Assembly (NCBI GenBank): GCA_041685935.1
Contig: JAWLES010000101.1
Coordinates: 1 to 8,531 of the forward strand
DNA: 8,531 nucleotides
Source: JAIPEK01 sp041685935
GTDB taxonomy: Bacteria; Desulfobacterota; Desulfobacteria; Desulfobacterales; Desulfobacteraceae
Reading direction: 5' to 3'
Part shown: one piece after another, positions 1 through 6,038 of the stretch
Position numbering within the stretch: position 1 is the first letter of the stretch
Layout of the letters: every line of letters begins with the position of its first letter
Made by a program: the position numbers and the translations under genes
Notes under the pieces: generated by a model
What the model saw: only the letters and a program-made list of their open reading frames with translations
What the model was told of the DNA's origin: nothing
The model's database searches: none

Positions 1-1098
1 GTACGGGATGCCGAATTTCCGGAATGTCTTTTCAAACGGAAGGGAACAGAACTTGGTCCGGTACACCACAGCGGTTTTTTCAAAGGGAATGCCCTGTCCG
101 CGCCCATCCAGGCCGATCAGGCGCCTTGCCACCCATTCAGCCTCTTCCAGGTCTGAAAAGAATTCACGGATTTCCACCCGGCCGCCGGTTTTCCTGGAAA
201 AACATTTTTTGTCCATCTTGTCCGGGTTATAATCAATAAGGTCGTTGGCAGCCTGGACGATCTCGTCAGCGGACCTGAAGTTCTCCTCCAGCCTGAAAAC
301 CCTGGCTTTGCGGTATTGTTCCGGAAACCGCAGAAAATGATTCACGTTGGAGCCCCTGAACCCGTAAACAGCCTGCCAGTCGTCCCCCACGCAGAAAAGA
401 TTCCCGTGATCCCCTAAAAGAAGCCGGGTGATCTCCTCCTGCAGATCATTGGTGTCCTGGTATTCATCCACCAGTATATGCGTGAAATACTCCCTGTAAT
501 ATTTCCTGACCTCCCCGTGATCCCGGAGGATGTCCCGTGCCTTCAGAAGAATATTGTCAAAATCCACAGAGTTCATCCGGAAAAGTTTCTTTTCATAAGC
601 CTTGAAAAGATCCCGGATGTTCATGGATCTTAAACCGGGGTTGTAGTCGAAATACTTTTCCGGGTTGCCCGAATTCTTGGCCCTTGATATCATTGAAAGA
701 ACGCGTCCTTCGAGTTTCCTGTCCATGTTGTGGGACATGAGAACCTCCTTGACCGTCTTTTTCTGCTGGTAAACCGACAGAACCTGCACCGGCGGGTCAT
801 ATCCCAGAAGACGGCAGTGGCTCTTGAGAATCAGAAGGCATGCGGAGTGGTATGTTCTCACCCAGGGGAACCGGTCGAACCCGTAACCCGTGACCTCCTG
901 AAGACGGGACTTCATTTCATCGGCCGCCTTGTTGGTGAACGTGATGGCGAGAATCCGCTCCGGGTCTACTCCCGACCGGACCAGTTTCGAAATCTTTGCC
1001 GTGAGCGTCCGGGTTTTCCCGGATCCCGCACCCGCCACAACAAGTGCGGGGGTTCCCTCATGTTCTACAGCGCTCCGCTGCTGCTCGGATAATTCCAT
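1..1098 (-). CDS. UvrD/Rep-family (SF1A) ATP-dependent DNA helicase, N-terminal 366 residues; C-terminus beyond left edge
   Basis: The open frame reads from an ATG at 1098-1096 through base 1 without a stop. It gives the first 366 residues of a family that is usually 650-750 residues long. Visible motifs in order: Q motif LSEQQRSAV (3-11); Walker A GAGSGKT (23-29); motif Ia ITFTNKAADEM (52-62); TYHS (82-85); DFDNIL (179-184); Walker B DEYQDTN (211-217); motif III GDDWQAVYGFRGS (238-250); motif IV EENFRS (271-276); and a YRT...GIPY segment (346-366) where the window ends. The family uses ATP to unwind duplex DNA 3'-5' in repair, replication restart or plasmid replication. The start is fixed: the TGA of the upstream mutase lies in the same frame 9 bases earlier, and this ATG is the only start codon before the Q motif. 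A short AAGGG (1106-1102) lies only 3 bases from the ATG, so translation may be coupled to the mutase. Motif III has DDWQ where UvrD/PcrA usually has DDDQ. UvrD, PcrA or a Rep-like paralogue cannot be told apart without the C-terminus. Confidence 0.93.
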   Translation of the reverse strand, partial: MELSEQQRSAVEHEGTPALVVAGAGSGKTRTLTAKISKLVRSGVDPERILAITFTNKAADEMKSRLQEVTGYGFDRFPWVRTYHSACLLILKSHCRLLGYDPPVQVLSVYQQKKTVKEVLMSHNMDRKLEGRVLSMISRAKNSGNPEKYFDYNPGLRSMNIRDLFKAYEKKLFRMNSVDFDNILLKARDILRDHGEVRKYYREYFTHILVDEYQDTNDLQEEITRLLLGDHGNLFCVGDDWQAVYGFRGSNVNHFLRFPEQYRKARVFRLEENFRSADEIVQAANDLIDYNPDKMDKKCFSRKTGGRVEIREFFSDLEEAEWVARRLIGLDGRGQGIPFEKTAVVYRTKFCSLPFEKTFRKFGIPY

Positions 1099-1107
1099 TG
1101 GCCCTTT

Positions 1108-2460
1108 TCAGCTTTCCTTTATAATTTCTTCCAGAACGGATTCCACAGCCGTCCTGATCTGTTCAAGTTTCTCCCGGCTTTCCGCCTCGAACCGGAGCAC
1201 GAGTGCGGGCTGGGTATTGGAAGCCCTTACGAGCCCCCATCCGCCGTCAAACAAAGCACGCATTCCGTCGATGTCAATGACCTCTCTTTCTTTTTGAAAA
1301 TGGGCCGTGATGGATTTGACAACCTTGAATTTCCTGTCATCAGGGCATTCCATACGAATTTCCGGGGTGGTAAAGGTTTCCGGCAGATCTTTTATGAGTT
1401 CGGAAACACTTTTTTTCTCCCTGGTGATGATCTCAAGCAGCCTTAAAGTTGCGTACAGGGCGTCATCATACCCGAAGTACCGATCCTTGAAAAACATGTG
1501 CCCGCTCATCTCTCCGGCAAGCTCCGCGTTTTCCTCCTTCATCTTCTTTTTAATCAGGGAGTGCCCGGTTTTCCACATCACAGCCCTGCCTCCGCGCTGT
1601 TCAATATCGTTGTACATGTTCATGGAACACTTCACCTCGGATATGAAAACCGCGCCGGGTTTTCTCTGAAGGATTTCCCTTGCATAAATGATCATGAGCT
1701 GGTCTCCGTATATCACGGAGCCGTTTTCATCAACCACTCCTATCCGGTCGCCGTCCCCGTCATACCCTACTCCGAGATCAAGCTTCTCCGCCTTTACAAG
1801 TTTGATAAGCTCCTCCAGGTTCTTTTTAACCGTTGGATCCGCTTCATGGTTTGGGAAATTCCCATCCATGTCGCAGAAAAGATCATGAACCTCACACCCC
1901 AGATCCTTCAGAACCGGAAGAGCGGTGGTTCCGCCGGTCCCGTTTCCTGCGTCTATTCCGATCCGGACTTTTCCCTTTATATGGATATTCTCCGTCAGGA
2001 AACGTTTATACGGAGTCATTGCGTCTGCGGTATCCATACTCCCGCCGCCCTTGGAGAACTCCCCTTTATCAATGATGGTGCGGATTTCCTGCAGCCCTTC
2101 ACCATGTATGGAATCACTGCCGTTCATCAACTTGAACCCGTTGTATTCAGGGGGATTGTGACTTGCGGTAATCATGGCCCCGGCCTGCACAGGCATGTTT
2201 TCAATGGAAAAATAGAGTACCGGAGTCGGGCATACACCGATATCCACCACGCTACAGCCAGTGGACAAAAGCCCCTTGATAAACCGGTCTGCAAACAGGT
2301 CCGATGTTTTGCGGCAGTCTCTTCCCACACTTGCGCTTGATTTTCCCCTGTTTTTGAGAAACGTGCCATAGGCTTTACCGATCAGCTCCACATCGGACTC
2401 GGTAATATCTTCTCCTGCAACACCCCTTATATCATACTCCCGGAATATGTTCGGATTCAT
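1108..2460 (-). CDS. Phosphomannomutase/phosphoglucomutase (AlgC/ManB type)
   Basis: This is a complete 450-residue protein of the alpha-D-phosphohexomutase family; Pseudomonas AlgC is about 460. It interconverts hexose-6-phosphate and hexose-1-phosphate through a phosphoserine, supplying mannose-1-P and glucose-1-P for nucleotide sugars used in LPS, exopolysaccharide or glycan synthesis in the cytoplasm. The four active-site elements are all present. They are the start NIFREYDIRG (4-13), the phosphoserine loop TASHNP with Ser100, the metal loop DGDGDR (234-239), the sugar-recognition loop GEMSGH (316-321) and the phosphate-binding loop RASNTQP (412-418). GEMSGH is typical of the PMM/PGM branch rather than of glucosamine mutase GlmM. 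The ATG is preceded by a very strong AAAGGAGG with 5-base spacing. The gene sits 12 bases after uppP and 9 bases before the helicase gene, so all three are probably cotranscribed. Which sugar dominates in vivo cannot be read from the sequence. Confidence 0.95.
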   Translation of the reverse strand: MNPNIFREYDIRGVAGEDITESDVELIGKAYGTFLKNRGKSSASVGRDCRKTSDLFADRFIKGLLSTGCSVVDIGVCPTPVLYFSIENMPVQAGAMITASHNPPEYNGFKLMNGSDSIHGEGLQEIRTIIDKGEFSKGGGSMDTADAMTPYKRFLTENIHIKGKVRIGIDAGNGTGGTTALPVLKDLGCEVHDLFCDMDGNFPNHEADPTVKKNLEELIKLVKAEKLDLGVGYDGDGDRIGVVDENGSVIYGDQLMIIYAREILQRKPGAVFISEVKCSMNMYNDIEQRGGRAVMWKTGHSLIKKKMKEENAELAGEMSGHMFFKDRYFGYDDALYATLRLLEIITREKKSVSELIKDLPETFTTPEIRMECPDDRKFKVVKSITAHFQKEREVIDIDGMRALFDGGWGLVRASNTQPALVLRFEAESREKLEQIRTAVESVLEEIIKES

Positions 2461-2465
2461 AACAG

Positions 2466-2473
2466 CCTCCTTT
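2466..2473 (-). promoter_or_regulatory. Strong Shine-Dalgarno of the mutase gene, overlapping the uppP stop codon
   Basis: On the minus strand the uppP stop TGA (2475-2473) runs straight into AAAGGAGG (2473-2466), followed by CTGTT and the mutase ATG. The A of the stop codon is the first base of the ribosome binding site. This arrangement favours translational coupling or reinitiation between uppP and the mutase gene and supports the chosen mutase start. Confidence 0.85.
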
Positions 2474-3300
2474 CATATAAGTGCGGATAAAAGTGCAAAT
2501 ACCCCTAAAATCCAGCAATAGGGGGCAAACATATAGAACTTGCCCTGGTTGACAATTTTGAGCAAAAGGACAAGGGCGAGATACCCGGTAATAAACGAAA
2601 AAACGGTTCCGTAAAGGGTTGCGCTGCTGAATGCAGCATCATGATTCACAGTATCCTTGAGGCTTAAAATCTGTGCCCCGAAAATGGCGGGAAGGCTCAA
2701 CAGAAATGAAAATTTTGCCGCGGTCCTCCTGTCTATCCCGGCAAACACGGCTGCGGATATTGTGAAGCCGGACCTTGAAACTCCGGGTATCACAGCAAGG
2801 CCCTGACATACTCCGACCCAGAATGCTGTTCGGTACTTGAAGCCCTCCACTCCCTTCCCTTTATGGTCCCAAAACCGGGTCAGCCACAAAAAGGTGCCCG
2901 TAAAAATCAGCATTATTCCCACAAGAGTCACCGACGAAAAAATCATATGCTCGAAATGTTTCAAAAAAAAGCCTATGCATGCAGTGGGAATCGATCCTGT
3001 TATAATCAGAAGCGATATCCTGATATCAGAATCATTTTGCAAGTCCCCGCGGTTAATCCGGAATGCAGCCGCCTTCAGTCCGAAACCCCAGAGGCTTTTC
3101 AAAATTGAGAGAATCTCTTTTCGAAACACCACTGCAGTTGCCATGAAGGTTCCCATGTGTACACTGATATCAAATGCCAGTGCCGGCTCGGTTATTCCTA
3201 AAAACCTCTGCCCGAGTACCAGATGCCCTGAACTGCTGACCGGAAGAAATTCCGTCAGCCCCTGGACTATGCCGAGTATGATTCCCTGATATATTTCCAT
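2473..3300 (-). CDS. uppP: Undecaprenyl-diphosphatase UppP (BacA)
   Basis: This is a complete 275-residue integral membrane protein, close to the 273 residues of E. coli BacA. It removes a phosphate from undecaprenyl diphosphate on the periplasmic side, regenerating the lipid carrier for peptidoglycan and O-antigen synthesis; extra copies give bacitracin resistance. Both family signatures are present: QGLTEFLPVSSSGH at residues 13-26, containing the (E/Q)xxxE element and the Ser/His cluster, and PGVSRSGFT at 172-180 with the conserved Arg176. Hydrophobic stretches at about 91-113, 124-140, 196-212, 228-248 and 256-275 fit the polytopic fold. The ATG at 3300-3298 is the natural start because the MEIYQGIILGIVQG opening matches the family. 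The site upstream (GGTTGGTAA) is a weak Shine-Dalgarno. It is the first gene of the uppP-mutase-helicase unit and is divergent from proC. Confidence 0.96.
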   Translation of the reverse strand: MEIYQGIILGIVQGLTEFLPVSSSGHLVLGQRFLGITEPALAFDISVHMGTFMATAVVFRKEILSILKSLWGFGLKAAAFRINRGDLQNDSDIRISLLIITGSIPTACIGFFLKHFEHMIFSSVTLVGIMLIFTGTFLWLTRFWDHKGKGVEGFKYRTAFWVGVCQGLAVIPGVSRSGFTISAAVFAGIDRRTAAKFSFLLSLPAIFGAQILSLKDTVNHDAAFSSATLYGTVFSFITGYLALVLLLKIVNQGKFYMFAPYCWILGVFALLSALI

Positions 3301-3489
3301 TTACCAACCGCTGACAACCATGATTCACCATCCGTATATTCCGTATCCCAAAAGTGTATAAAGATAGTATTTATGGACTTAAAAAGCAAGAAATTAAAAA
3401 TACTTGCATTGAATATCCATGTGGGATTAAAATTAAAATTTCGTTTTTTCAAAAAAGTCAACCAACAGAAAAAGGGGAGTTAAATCTAC
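3301..3489. promoter_or_regulatory. Divergent intergenic region between uppP and proC, with a weak proC promoter candidate
   Basis: This 189-base spacer is much more AT-rich than the flanking genes and must carry promoters for both directions. For proC, TTGCAT (3404-3409) and TAAAAT (3428-3433) are separated by 18 bases; the -10 matches 5 of 6 and the -35 only 3 of 6. For uppP, a reverse-strand TTGCTT with TATCTT 17 bases away, both within about 3361-3391, is equally weak. A GGGGAG at 3474-3479 lies 10 bases before the proC ATG. I see no clear operator palindrome. A short reverse-strand frame crossing the area looks like chance coding in AT-rich sequence. Confidence 0.4.
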
Positions 3490-4338
3490 ATGTTAACCGG
3501 CAAAAAAATCGGATTTATCGGCAGCGGAAACATGGCCGAAGCCATTATCAGCGGAATCGTCAGTTCAAACTCAGCACTTGCGGAGAATATTATCTGCTCG
3601 GATGTTAGAGCGGACAAACTCAAAAAGTTCAGGGACAAATACGGCGTCATTACCACCACGGACAACAGGGAAATCGTGGAACAGTCCGAAATAATCCTCT
3701 ATGCAGTAAAGCCACAGCTTCTCGGCAGGGTGCTGAAGGAAACCGCTGATCTGCTTGACATGTCCAAGCTTTTGATATCAATCGCAGCGGGCGTTCCCCT
3801 TGCCGCCATAGAGTCCTGTCTGAACAAGGAGCTTCGTTTGATACGGGTGATGCCCAATATCTGCGCATTTGTAAAAGAGGGCGCTTCAGCGGTTGCTGCA
3901 GGAAACCATGTGCAAAAGGGGGACGTGGACCGTGCAATGGCAATATTTGATTCCGTCGGCAAAAGCATATTTATTGAAGAGAACATCCTCATGGACGCAT
4001 TCACCGGCATGAGCGGAAGCGGTCCCGCCTATATCGCCCTGGTAATCGAGTCCATGTCCGATGCCGGGGTTAAACTCGGCATGTCCCGTGAGGACTCCCT
4101 CCTGCTTTCCATACAGACCGTTCTGGGTTCGGCGAAACTGCTTCTGGAATCGGGCGAACATCCGGGCCAACTCAAGGACCGGGTGGCGTCCCCCGGCGGG
4201 ACAGCCATTGTGGGCGTACACACCCTTGAACAGGGAGGGCTGAGAACCACGATGATAAACGCTGTGGAATCCGCATCCAATCGGGCCACCGAACTCGGGG
4301 AGCTCATGATCCGGAACTTTGCCGCCAACAACAAGTAA
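3490..4338 (+). CDS. proC: Pyrroline-5-carboxylate reductase ProC
   Basis: This is a complete 282-residue cytoplasmic enzyme; the family is about 265-280 residues long. It reduces 1-pyrroline-5-carboxylate to L-proline with NAD(P)H, the last step of proline synthesis. The N-terminal Rossmann motif GFIGSGNMAEAI spans residues 8-19. AVKPQ (72-76) closes the nucleotide site, and MPN (121-123) is the substrate-contact loop. SGSGPAYI (175-182) opens the dimerisation domain. The C-terminal family signature runs from RVASPGGT (231-238) to HTLEQGG (244-250). The ATG is chosen because the Rossmann strand begins six residues later. GGGGAG lies 10 bases upstream, which is a rather long spacing. The gene appears monocistronic: it is divergent from uppP and followed by a likely terminator and a long non-coding stretch. 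The loop after MPN reads I-C instead of the usual T-P, which is unusual but does not touch the signature residues. Confidence 0.96.
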   Translation: MLTGKKIGFIGSGNMAEAIISGIVSSNSALAENIICSDVRADKLKKFRDKYGVITTTDNREIVEQSEIILYAVKPQLLGRVLKETADLLDMSKLLISIAAGVPLAAIESCLNKELRLIRVMPNICAFVKEGASAVAAGNHVQKGDVDRAMAIFDSVGKSIFIEENILMDAFTGMSGSGPAYIALVIESMSDAGVKLGMSREDSLLLSIQTVLGSAKLLLESGEHPGQLKDRVASPGGTAIVGVHTLEQGGLRTTMINAVESASNRATELGELMIRNFAANNK

Positions 4339-4353
4339 ACTTTCGTCAACCGT

Positions 4354-4380
4354 TTTGTAAATCTTTGTTTACAAACTTTT
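4354..4380 (+). terminator. Probable AT-rich intrinsic terminator of proC
   Basis: TTTGTAAA (4354-4361) pairs perfectly with TTTACAAA (4368-4375) around a 6-base loop. The stem is followed by C and TTTT (4377-4380). It begins 16 bases after the proC stop. The stem is weak because it has only one G-C pair, so termination may be partial and readthrough into the following non-coding region is possible. Confidence 0.5.
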
Positions 4381-4417
4381 ATAAATCATTCTCTTTATAA
4401 TGATCCGGCGTAAAAGC

Positions 4418-4452
4418 GAATGGCCCCAAGCGTCTGCAGCCTGGGGCCATTC
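4418..4452. repeat. Perfect GC-rich inverted repeat (11-bp stem, 13-base loop)
   Basis: GAATGGCCCCA (4418-4428) is exactly complementary to TGGGGCCATTC (4442-4452). On the plus strand no T-run follows. On the minus strand the stem is followed by GCTTTTA, so it could act as an intrinsic terminator for minus-strand transcription. It lies 17 bases after a perfect TATAAT on the plus strand and so could also form the 5' end of a plus-strand transcript. Confidence 0.7.
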
Positions 4453-4632
4453 CGAACATAAAGTGAGGTGTTTGTCGCAGGTCTTATGACCCGTTTCGTC
4501 CAGATAATAAAGCAATATATGTACCAAAAGAATAAACAGAGCAAGCACAGTTTCTCATGGGCAAGCTGAATTAGCGACCCGGTTCGCCCCGCAACAAACT
4601 TCAAAGAATCTGAATTTAATCCACTGTTCGAC

Positions 4633-4661
4633 TTGATTTAATATTTCCGGTCCTGTAAAAT
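4633..4661 (+). promoter_or_regulatory. Candidate sigma70-type promoter of the VWA/OmpA lipoprotein gene
   Basis: TTGATT (4633-4638, 4 of 6 matches) and TAAAAT (4656-4661, 5 of 6) are separated by the optimal 17 bases. Transcription would start near 4668, giving a leader of about 65 bases before the ATG at 4733. A second pair, TTAACG (4690) and TAAAAT (4712), would start transcription inside the ribosome binding site and is less likely. Confidence 0.5.
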
Positions 4662-4732
4662 ATCAGATATCATCCACGGTAGCGACTCGTTAACGTGTCT
4701 TAGACATACAATAAAATTCACAAGGAGGAAAA

Positions 4733-5950
4733 ATGAAAGTCACCATACTCAGGTATGCAGGGGTGCTGTTTCTGTTGTTATTAATGACGGGGTGCGTGGC
4801 CCGGGGTCCCGTTAAATCCACCCAGCCGTTTCAGCCGGTAAAAATTGACGCTGAGCGGTACGAATCAAAAGTGGACGCTTTCCTTGTCATTTTTGACGGA
4901 TCAAGCTCAATGGGAGAGCGGTCCGGCGGGATGGAAAAATTCACCACTGCAACCGAATTTGTAAAGCGAATGAATCAAACACTACCTGAACTCGGCCAGA
5001 CTGCAGGTTTCAGATCATTCGGCCACGACAAATCCGTATCCAAATGGAATACGGAACTGTTCTCAGGAATGGAGGATTATTCGACAGCCGGACTTGCAGG
5101 CGGGCTTGATAAAGTTCACACCACAGGGGGCACAAGCCCGATCCACAAAGCTCTTGATGAAGCCGGGTCGGATTTCGAGGGCATCAGCGGAGAAAAAGCC
5201 GTGATCATTGTAAGTGACGGCGAGGAGCCCTACATGATGCACGACAATGCCCTTGCCCAGGCACAGGCGCTGAAAGAGTCCCACGGATCATCCATTTGTG
5301 TTTACACGATCCACGTGGGCGATTCTCAACCGGGAAAAGATGTTATGGCCCGACTGGCTGAATCCGGCAAATGCGGCTTTTCCGCAGACGCGGAGAACCT
5401 TATGTCAGGGGAGAAAATGGCGGATTTCGTAAAAACGGTTTTCCTCTCCGAAAAGTCGGAGCCGGAGTCGGAGCCTGAAAAATCTCCGGTTGTGAAAAAG
5501 GAAAAAGAACCCGCCAAAAAACCCGAGCGCAAAGACTCGGACCAGGACGGAGTTTACGACGACAAGGACAAGTGTCCGGGGACGCCCCTGGGAGCCGAGG
5601 TAGACTCCAGGGGATGCTGGACAATCGCAGGCGTTCTCTTTGATTTCGACAAGGCCGCCATCAAACCGAAGGCCCGTGACAGGCTCGACAACATATACAA
5701 TATTCTCACGAAAAATCCCGAGCTTACGATTATCCTTAAAGGCCATACTGACAGCAAGGGATCGGCAGCATACAACAAGGATCTTTCCTTGAAACGGGCG
5801 CAGGCGGTTCAGAAAGTTCTTATTGACAAGGGAATCAGCGCGGACAGGATCGGTGTCAGAGGTCTTGGAGAAAACGAACCGGTGGCCTCGAACTCAACAG
5901 AGAGCGGCCGGGCACTGAACAGAAGAGTGGAAATCGAACCTATATACTGA
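4733..5950 (+). CDS. Outer-membrane lipoprotein with VWA domain, TSP3-like linker and OmpA peptidoglycan-binding domain
   Basis: This is a complete 405-residue protein. Residues 1-21 form a lipoprotein signal: basic start, Leu-rich core, and lipobox MTGC with Cys21. A von Willebrand A domain spans about 48-238, with MIDAS metal-site residues D55-x-S57-x-S59, probably T134 (TTGGTSP) and D162 (VSDGEEP). A Lys/Glu/Pro linker follows (about 239-267). DSDQDGVYDDKDKCP (268-282) resembles a calcium-binding thrombospondin type 3 repeat and is followed by Cys295, a likely disulfide partner of Cys281. The OmpA C-terminal domain (about 298-405) has FDFDKAAIKP, GHTDSKG and YN.DLS..RA, with Asp340 and Arg355 in the places that bind diaminopimelate in peptidoglycan. 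It probably sits in the outer-membrane inner leaflet, tethered to the cell wall, presenting a divalent-metal-dependent binding domain to an unknown partner. AAGGAGG lies 4 bases before the ATG. The gene has its own promoter candidate and terminator, so it is probably monocistronic. Confidence 0.93.
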   Translation: MKVTILRYAGVLFLLLLMTGCVARGPVKSTQPFQPVKIDAERYESKVDAFLVIFDGSSSMGERSGGMEKFTTATEFVKRMNQTLPELGQTAGFRSFGHDKSVSKWNTELFSGMEDYSTAGLAGGLDKVHTTGGTSPIHKALDEAGSDFEGISGEKAVIIVSDGEEPYMMHDNALAQAQALKESHGSSICVYTIHVGDSQPGKDVMARLAESGKCGFSADAENLMSGEKMADFVKTVFLSEKSEPESEPEKSPVVKKEKEPAKKPERKDSDQDGVYDDKDKCPGTPLGAEVDSRGCWTIAGVLFDFDKAAIKPKARDRLDNIYNILTKNPELTIILKGHTDSKGSAAYNKDLSLKRAQAVQKVLIDKGISADRIGVRGLGENEPVASNSTESGRALNRRVEIEPIY

Positions 5951-5995
5951 TATTTGAACCAGCACTGTTTCAATATGTTTTAAAAACCGTACCGA

Positions 5996-6026
5996 GCCGG
6001 AGGGCATTCTGCCTTCCGGCTTTTTT
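5996..6026 (+). terminator. Intrinsic terminator of the lipoprotein gene
   Basis: GCCGGAGGGCA (5996-6006) pairs with TGCCTTCCGGC (6010-6020), an 11-bp stem with one G-T wobble and a 3-base loop. The stem is followed at once by TTTTTT (6021-6026). It lies 45 bases after the lipoprotein stop. The convergent reductase gene ends at 6039. On the minus strand a TTTTT run follows only about 9 bases beyond the stem, so action in that direction would be weaker. Confidence 0.9.
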
Positions 6027-6038
6027 AACAGCATGACT

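Larger units (their letters stand above)
4339..4732. other. 394-base non-coding region with several inverted and direct repeats
   Basis: No convincing gene lies between proC and the lipoprotein gene. Beyond the AT-rich proC terminator it holds a perfect TATAAT (4396-4401) without a good -35, and a perfect 11-bp GC-rich hairpin (4418-4452). It also holds a small GGTC-TTAT-GACC hairpin (4480-4491) and a long-range inverted repeat: GTTTGTCGCAGG (4470-4481) pairs at 10 of 12 positions with CCCGCAACAAAC (4588-4599). A 14-base near-repeat starts with GACCCG at 4488-4501 and 4576-4589 (12 of 14 identical). The lipoprotein promoter candidate lies at 4633-4661. The arrangement could be a small structured RNA, a dispersed repeat element or an eroded sequence. 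I do not recognise a known RNA family. Confidence 0.5.

Noticed and set aside
730..1297. Two overlapping plus-strand frames (730-1092 and 929-1297)
   Set aside because: They are shadows of the helicase and mutase genes on the opposite strand.
1498..2340. Plus-strand open frame of 280 codons opposite the mutase gene
   Set aside because: It is antisense to a mutase whose four active-site loops are all intact. No ribosome binding site or domain was recognised.
3267..3461. Short minus-strand frame across the uppP start and the AT-rich spacer
   Set aside because: It overlaps the uppP start, is rich in Phe, Asn and Lys as expected for random AT-rich sequence, and would compete with the well-supported UppP frame.
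4470..4599. tRNA-like or tmRNA-like look of GACCCGGTTCGCCCC
   Set aside because: The GGTTCG resembles a T-loop, but there is no matching 5-bp T stem, acceptor stem, anticodon arm or CCA, so it is not called as a tRNA or tmRNA.
4395..4604. Minus-strand TTG-initiated frame of 69 codons with a hydrophobic run
   Set aside because: It has no ribosome binding site, runs through the perfect hairpin and matches no family I recognise. It is kept only as part of the repeat-element idea.
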